A stretch of 64,000 nucleotides of DNA, taken from contig LS997562.1 of the NCBI GenBank assembly GCA_000469685.2, positions 12,307,514 to 12,371,513 of the forward strand, in the 5' to 3' direction. Each line of letters opens with the position of its first letter. Position 1 is the stretch's first letter. The stretch is from Haemonchus contortus (taxonomy: Eukaryota > Nematoda > Chromadorea > Rhabditida > Trichostrongylidae). The translations under genes were made by a program, and so were the position numbers. Positions 58,900-64,000 of this stretch are shown piece after piece. Below the pieces are notes generated by a model. That model saw nothing but the letters and a program-made list of their open reading frames with translations, searched no databases and had not been told where the DNA came from.

Positions 58900-59871
58900 G
58901 TTGATCATAGCTCCGTCCACCTTAGTGCAACCCCTTTCCACAATAAACTTGACCACCCTTCTTTTGACTGCTCCAAACCATTTTTTCCGCATTCCAGAAA
59001 GTTTTTGAAAAGATGAATTTTTGGTTTTAGCCCCGCTTCCATGTGTCAGCTCCGCCTCCTCCGAGGACTTAACTACATTTGTTCCAATTCCTCTTACCAC
59101 TTCTTTCCCGCATTCTAGAACGTTTCTGAATAGAGACATGAAATTTTGATCTAAGCCCCGCCCACTTTGGTGCCAACCCCGCCCACTTTCGGGATTTGAC
59201 CACATTTCTTCTTTTACACCTTGATACCTTTTTGCCGCACCCCAGAACGTTTCTGAACAGAGTTACGAGATTTTGATCTAAGCCCCGCCCACTTTGGTGC
59301 CAACCCCGCCCACTTCAGGAATTTGACATTTGTTCCATTACCTCTAACCACCTTCTTCCGCATTCTAGAACGTTTCCGAACGAAGTTACACTCATTTTTG
59401 AGAAGTAGCTTTCACCTTAACGCACGCCCCGCCCACCGTGGGCGGGGCTTCGCTAAGCTTACGCATGCCCAGCACGCATAAAGCCTTGCTCACTCTTTTT
59501 ACTTTTTTTGCTGGCCTCGACGCCTTCGTTGAATCGAGTTACGAATCTCCGTGGAAAGTACCGCCCAGTGCGAGAACGCTCCGCCCACCGCCGGTGAGTT
59601 TCTTTTATTTTAGTTGTTGACCCATCCCTCACCTTTGCACATTTTTTCTCCGCATCTGGGATGTTATGATACCGAATTAGAAGAATTCGCCCATGACACC
59701 GCCCAATTCCGGTGTAGGGGGGCGGAGCTCCGCTAGGCTCACATGTGCTCTGTTGCACTTACCCTACGCTCAACCTATTTCAAACTTGACCCAGCTTCCC
59801 CAGGTGTTTCTTAGGTTATATCGAATCTCCGTACAAACAGACAAACAGACAGACAGACAGAGCGCTTTATA
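58900..59871 (-). repeat. GC-box repeat family, minus-strand copy
   Basis: Arrays of CCCCGCCCACTTTGGTGCC and TTCCGCATTCTAGAACGTTT units are the reverse complement of the 37.3-38.1-kb element. The leader at the far end reads, on the plus strand, GACAGACAGACAGAGCGCTT then TATA, where the Tc1-like element begins. Confidence 0.75.
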
Positions 59872-60821
59872 CAGTACCGTTCAAAAAGAAATCACCTTGT
59901 ACCTTTTCTGCCATAACTCATCTCAAACTCAATCTTTTCACCTAATTTTTTCACAGCGCACTTTTCAAACATTACTGACTCTCCTGCGATGCAGAATTGG
60001 CGGAAGCTCACGGTTTTCGGTTAATTTTTTTTTGCAAAAAAAAAACTTGCGATAGGGGCATGTTCTTTAGGTAGATTTCATTGTGTTTTTCAAGTCTAGA
60101 AATATTGATGACCCTTCTGTTCTGTTAGCTGGTCGCTCTCAGTGAAGAGACAAAACTCTGGCTATTGCTTTCTGACCGTGGGCCATCTCTCCGCCATTGC
60201 CACGGGCAGAAAGCAGGAATTGACCCATGCTCAACATCCAAGGCTGTTTGTTGTACCAATGTCTACGGTTACGAAGACTATAAGAAGTACTGAGTATCTC
60301 ACAGGCCCAACCAAACTAGACAGCTCGGTTAGGTTACGGATTGCCGCTCCTGAGGACGATAGGAAGATAATTTTGGCGTCGACTCAAGTTCCCAGACGAG
60401 CACCTTTCGACATAATGACCGAAATATCAACGACGGCGACGTCGCTACCATCTACAGTTACCATCAGCAGACTCCTGTGGGTTGCTCCTGTATAGTCGAA
60501 TCAATGCACCCGCAGATGAAAAACCGTCATCGATGCCAACGGCTCCACTACAAAGTATTAGACGAGTAGTTGATTAGGTTTAATATCATGATGGCAGCGT
60601 TCAAGTCAAGTGATTCTGAAACTGATCTTATTTTGTCCTGTTTAGAAAAAATTTGAAAAAAGGCCCTTGAAACGAAATAGAAAGGAGTTCCGTGAGTTCT
60701 GTTATGGAGACATTGGATATCATTAATGTTGACAACATATCAAAAAATCAGCCAAAAACATTGAGTTCGAGATGAGTTATGTCAAAAAAGGTTCGAGGTG
60801 ATTTCTTTTTGAACGGTACTG
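59872..60821 (+). mobile_element. Non-autonomous Tc1-like element, 950 bp
   Basis: The TIRs are CAGTACCGTTCAAAAAGAAA / TTTCTTTTTGAACGGTACTG, perfect over at least 26 bp, with TA flanks. Both halves are colinear with the minus-strand element at 28014-29310, but the central transposase region is deleted. The remaining frame (60142-60495) holds only the N-terminus (QNSGYCFLTVGHLSAIATGR). Confidence 0.92.
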
Positions 60822-61033
60822 TATATAGTAAGGATGATGTATAATTGGAATGCAAGCTTAACAAACTAGAATGCTCCACTTCCATCCCTAAACTGTCTTG
60901 GCAACAAAGAAAAGCTCGCTCTGGTAGGTTTCGAAAGCTACACAAACAGGCTGCGTTGGCACATTGCCATCCATCTTGGCCAAAATTGCAGGACTGTTAG
61001 AATCGATCCACCGCATACTGGGTATGGATATGT

Positions 61034-61256
61034 GTCACTCGTGCGTCCGAGGAAGCGCGCGGAAAAGTTGTGGCGATTTGGACGACGACGCGCTTATAAT
61101 TGGAGCCCAAATTTGAAGGAGAGTAGATTAGAAGGATCATCTGACTCTACTATACTACTCCGAGTTTGTGCCCCGAAAATTGGCATCAGAGTCGTCCAAA
61201 TCGCTATGAACTTCGCCGCGCATTTGCCGCGTGCGTCCTCGGACGCACGAGGTGAC
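61034..61256 (+). mobile_element. Foldback-type element, 223 bp
   Basis: The ends GTCACTCGTGCGTCCGAGG and CCTCGGACGCACGAGGTGAC are inverted repeats. A subterminal pair (GATTTGGACGAC / GTCGTCCAAATC) lengthens the arms to about 60 bp with gaps. A truncated relative lies at 13351-13520. Confidence 0.8.
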
Positions 61257-61659
61257 TGTCCCCCACTGGGTATTGACGTGGCTAATTGGCGTCAGATAAC
61301 GGCAGAGTGCTAACGCTGAGTCTGAACCTGTTAGATACGCTTTTCAGTTGATGTCATAGAAAGCAAAACGAAGCAGATGGTTTGTGTACGTGACTCCGCT
61401 GTTACTTGCTGGGGCGCATGAGCGAGCCTGACGTGAGTGCGTCTAAAGAGGCTTGGAGCCACGTGCCCCATGCCTCCTTTTTTCAAGGCCTAAGCCCACA
61501 TTCATTCATAGCAAATTTTCTCGAAGTGAGCTCCAGAGATCTGATCATCTGTTAGCCACGTTCTCCAGAAAAAAGCGAACACCCGTCTCTCACGTGTGCA
61601 CTTTACAAACCTCTATCCCATACAGAGTTTCACCACTTCCAGCCATTATTTGGTGAAAG

Positions 61660-61960
61660 GGGCAGAGGTGTTGTAGTGGCAGTGGTGCACTATCACACAA
61701 ACTTGATCAAGGGTTCGAATCCTGGATCGATATCTGCCTAGGCCAACCAGGGCTTCCATCCTTCCGGGGGTCGATCAACTGGTACCGGACTTGTCTGGGA
61801 AGAGAAAAGCACTGACTCGTACATTGGCTGGCCACCGCAAGTCAGTGTATAAGCCACATACGCATTCAATACCCCCTACGTTTCTGACTGGAAGTCGAAT
61901 GCGCGGTCGCATCCCTCAGAAGAGATTGATTAACGCCCCAAGACTTTATCCTTTATTTAG
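61660..61960 (+). repeat. tRNA-derived SINE-like repeat
   Basis: A perfect polymerase III B box, GGTTCGAATCC, is at 61712-61722. About 35 bp upstream is an A-box-like GTAGTGGCAGTGG. GGCAGAG and TATCTGCC at 61662 and 61731 could pair as a decayed acceptor stem. The T stem pairs poorly, so this is not a functional tRNA gene. A non-tRNA tail follows. The 3' boundary is approximate. Confidence 0.55.
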
Positions 61961-62223
61961 TGAAAGAAGAATTACGACATTGTGGTACATAGGCAACTGG
62001 AATGGATGCTTTCACAGTCCGCCGGCCGGCTCCGCAAGCGCGCGCGTTCGCGGCGCCGGCCAGCTGACTCTGAAAGCAGCCGATAGTCGGTAGTAATAGT
62101 AGTGAAAAGCAAGTCATAATTAATTAAGCGTTTCCAGCAGCTTAGAGAACACTTAGGGGAAGATATGATACGAGTGTGATATTGGAAACATATGAGGTTA
62201 TAAGTGTACATACGGGATTATCC

Positions 62224-62320
62224 TCTATATATATAAACCGCTAACTTTGTGTGTCCGTTTGTGTGTCCTCGCAAAAGTCACGTAGGCACGATCAAGAGCG
62301 TGGAGATCACAAGTGCGCGG
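62224..62320 (+). repeat. GC-box family leader, partial
   Basis: TCTATATATATAAACCGCTA is followed by ACTTTGTGTGTCCGTTTGTG, matching the leaders at 37254 and 15885. No GC-box units follow. Confidence 0.5.
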
Positions 62321-63372
62321 TGAGAAAACAGTTGTGAAAAAGAAAGTCGACCGATGCTCTTTAAATTGGGCCGTTGATTAACATCCAATCTATTTATGAA
62401 GTTACAGACTGTAAATCACAACACGCCCCTCACAACCAAAACTATCAAAGCCCTAGGAACTAGAGGAGGTTAAAATGGAAACAATTCCACGATCACCTAT
62501 TGGTGTCAAGAGATCAATACCCTTAAAGCGGATCGTTCCAAATGGGGAATATCACCTAATGGGGAAACGGTTATGAAAAGGGAACCGACACTGTTTATAT
62601 TGGTCCTCTAACAAATCGTATTCAAGCGGTAGCGGGCATGGCATGGTGCACGCGTTAGTGTGCGTAGCCCAACTGGTAAGCGATAAAAGGCGACGCATTT
62701 CACGAGACAAGGAAGAACTCACCTAGATTGTGACCATTAACGACCTCTTCTTAACAAAAGCAGTGTTTCTTGGCGCATTTTCAAATCAGTTGTGACTAAA
62801 CTATGAAAGTAAAAATCGATAAATCAAATCGATTCACCAGTTCGGAATCAAGAGATGTGAGCAGTGAATACTGCTTGATTCATGCACATTTGTTCATTAC
62901 ACAAAGTGAAAGTGCAGAAAACAGTTAAATGATATGTTCTTACAAATTCTCCATTGTTCGACATTCGATCCACAATTATCTCCCTCAGCGCCTTCGTTGA
63001 GGCTGACTGGGGTAAAAATGGGGAAAGAGGTAATCTCTCAATAGTTGAGTGGAATTGAACCGTTATGCATCTATCAATTTCTAGAAAGACCAGTTTCTAG
63101 GAGATCAACTTATAGAGTAAAGTTCTACGGCAATCGTGTCACAAATACGAACAGGGGAGGCTATCTACTTCCTAGAAAAGATTCGTAATAAAAGCTTGAT
63201 GAATAGCAGTTTGATCAGTTTCAAATGAGTTAGGTAGTTTAATGATAATAAAAACATGAAGTGTTCTTCCACACAAAAACAGTAGACCCCTGCGCCAGAA
63301 CGCTGGTAGTAGGGTTTGAGAACATATGTGATATCTTCACTCCCAACAATATTCACCTAATTCTCCCTGTCT
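62321..63372. other. Anonymous DNA
   Basis: An isolated A-box-like TAGCCCAACTGG at about 62667-62678 has no B box. Nothing else is supported. Confidence 0.4.
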
Positions 63373-63461
63373 GGGTGCATTCATTCTAGATGCGGGTTCC
63401 CGTTCTGAATTGCGTTTTTCGCAACTCAGAACGGGTAGCCGCATCTAGTATGAATGCGCCC
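63373..63461. mobile_element. 89-bp foldback MITE with 5-bp target duplication
   Basis: Two arms of about 42 bp (GGGTGCATTCATTCTAGATG..., ...CATCTAGTATGAATGCGCCC) surround a short T-rich loop. TGTCT flanks both sides (63368-63372 and 63462-63466), an exact 5-bp duplication. There is no room for any gene. Confidence 0.8.
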
Positions 63462-63466
63462 TGTCT

Positions 63467-64000
63467 CGATTTTCTTCCCCCACTCCTAGATTCTACACAG
63501 GCCCGAATCGGCAATCCCCGTTATACCGTCAAAGAGACGACTCCTTATACGCAAGAGACCGCTCATGTAAGAACAGTACAAAGAGCTTCCAAACACCATA
63601 CCCTTGGGTCATGAAATGATTGTCATCAAGCGTGACCGTTTTAGTGAGAAGCCCAACATTTTCCTCTGTAGTTTTTCCAAGTTCGAGCCTGTGACAACTC
63701 GCCGTAGTACCAGCTAGACATCTACTTCATTCACACCGCACCGCTAACGCTAGGATTTTTGAACTACAAGGGGATGTGATGCTCTTAATATGGGAATCGT
63801 GAGTCTTGGAGGCGCGGAAACTGCCGCAGCAGTGGATACGAATCGTGGAAATCGCGTCCGAGCGACGTCCACGATTCAACGCTACCGCTCTAACATTACA
63901 CAGCTCTCGAAATATGAACACTTCTTCATCTGATGAAACACGCCTTGTTCTTTGATCTCATTAAAGGCTACGAAACAGTTCACCAAAGTTTGAGTATGGG
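63467..64000. other. Anonymous DNA to the window end
   Basis: No feature is supported. A 74-codon plus-strand frame starting inside the hairpin is incidental. Confidence 0.4.

Noticed and set aside
61660..61740. Functional tRNA gene
   Set aside because: The B box is perfect, but the T stem pairs in only three positions and the anticodon region does not fold. A SINE head fits better.

Overview
The window looks like nuclear DNA of a strongylid (hookworm-type, clade V) nematode. The support is direct: an exon chain for an snRNA-activating-complex subunit with short introns (54-64 bp at its 3' end) and nematode-style acceptors, an RTE retroelement, a dense load of Tc1/mariner elements and MITEs, a 17-base match to the nematode spliced leader SL1, and several long poly-C/poly-G runs. 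There are no operons in the bacterial sense, no CRISPR array and no intact tRNA or rRNA gene. Almost all open frames are short and accidental. Coding sequence was recognised by splice-site phase and motif, not by ORF length.

Layout. 1-8.2 kb: mostly anonymous DNA, with a TIR-type MITE at 2.0-2.5 kb and a nested pair at 3.3-4.3 kb whose inner element carries a 94-bp-arm palindrome. 8.2-13.5 kb: a repeat family fused to a (CA)n and a (TCTG)n microsatellite, and a ~2 kb inverted repeat of a Penelope-like sequence with hammerhead-like motifs. 11.1-20.9 kb, minus strand: the one host gene I can name, an SNAPC3 (SNAP50) orthologue. Seven exons are located. A roughly 8.5-kb stretch between exons is filled with repeats, and the exon(s) that should lie there were not found. 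The same stretch holds an SL1-like sequence, a zinc-knuckle ORF, an RTE 3' fragment, a second MITE and a third hammerhead-like copy.

21.8-25.5 kb: a decayed LTR retrotransposon with PBS-like and polypurine sites. 25.9-27.2 kb: a full-length, broken mariner-superfamily element. 28.0-29.3 kb: a broken Tc1-like element. 31.0-34.4 kb: an RTE non-LTR retrotransposon with one long intact ORF but substitutions at two catalytic sites. 34.6 and 40.2-41.3 kb: mariner transposase remnants. 36.7, 41.7, 50.4 and 56.7 kb: four copies of one ~500-bp TA-flanked MITE. 42.7 kb, 45.2 kb, 47-48.6 kb (minus) and 48.7-49.2 kb (plus): exon-like segments with matching splice phases that I cannot assign to a family. 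51-64 kb: a TTAA-flanked MITE, an RTE fragment, several copies of the GC-box repeat family, a non-autonomous Tc1-like element, a foldback element, a tRNA-derived SINE-like repeat and an 89-bp hairpin with a 5-bp target duplication.

How the parts relate: the window is a host gene plus a few orphan exons set in successive layers of transposon insertion. Most autonomous elements are dead by frameshift or by loss of catalytic residues, and their short TIR derivatives outnumber them. The best leads are the hammerhead-like motifs, the repeat family that seems to seed microsatellites and attract TA-inserting transposons, and the unrecognised multi-exon gene at 47-48.6 kb.
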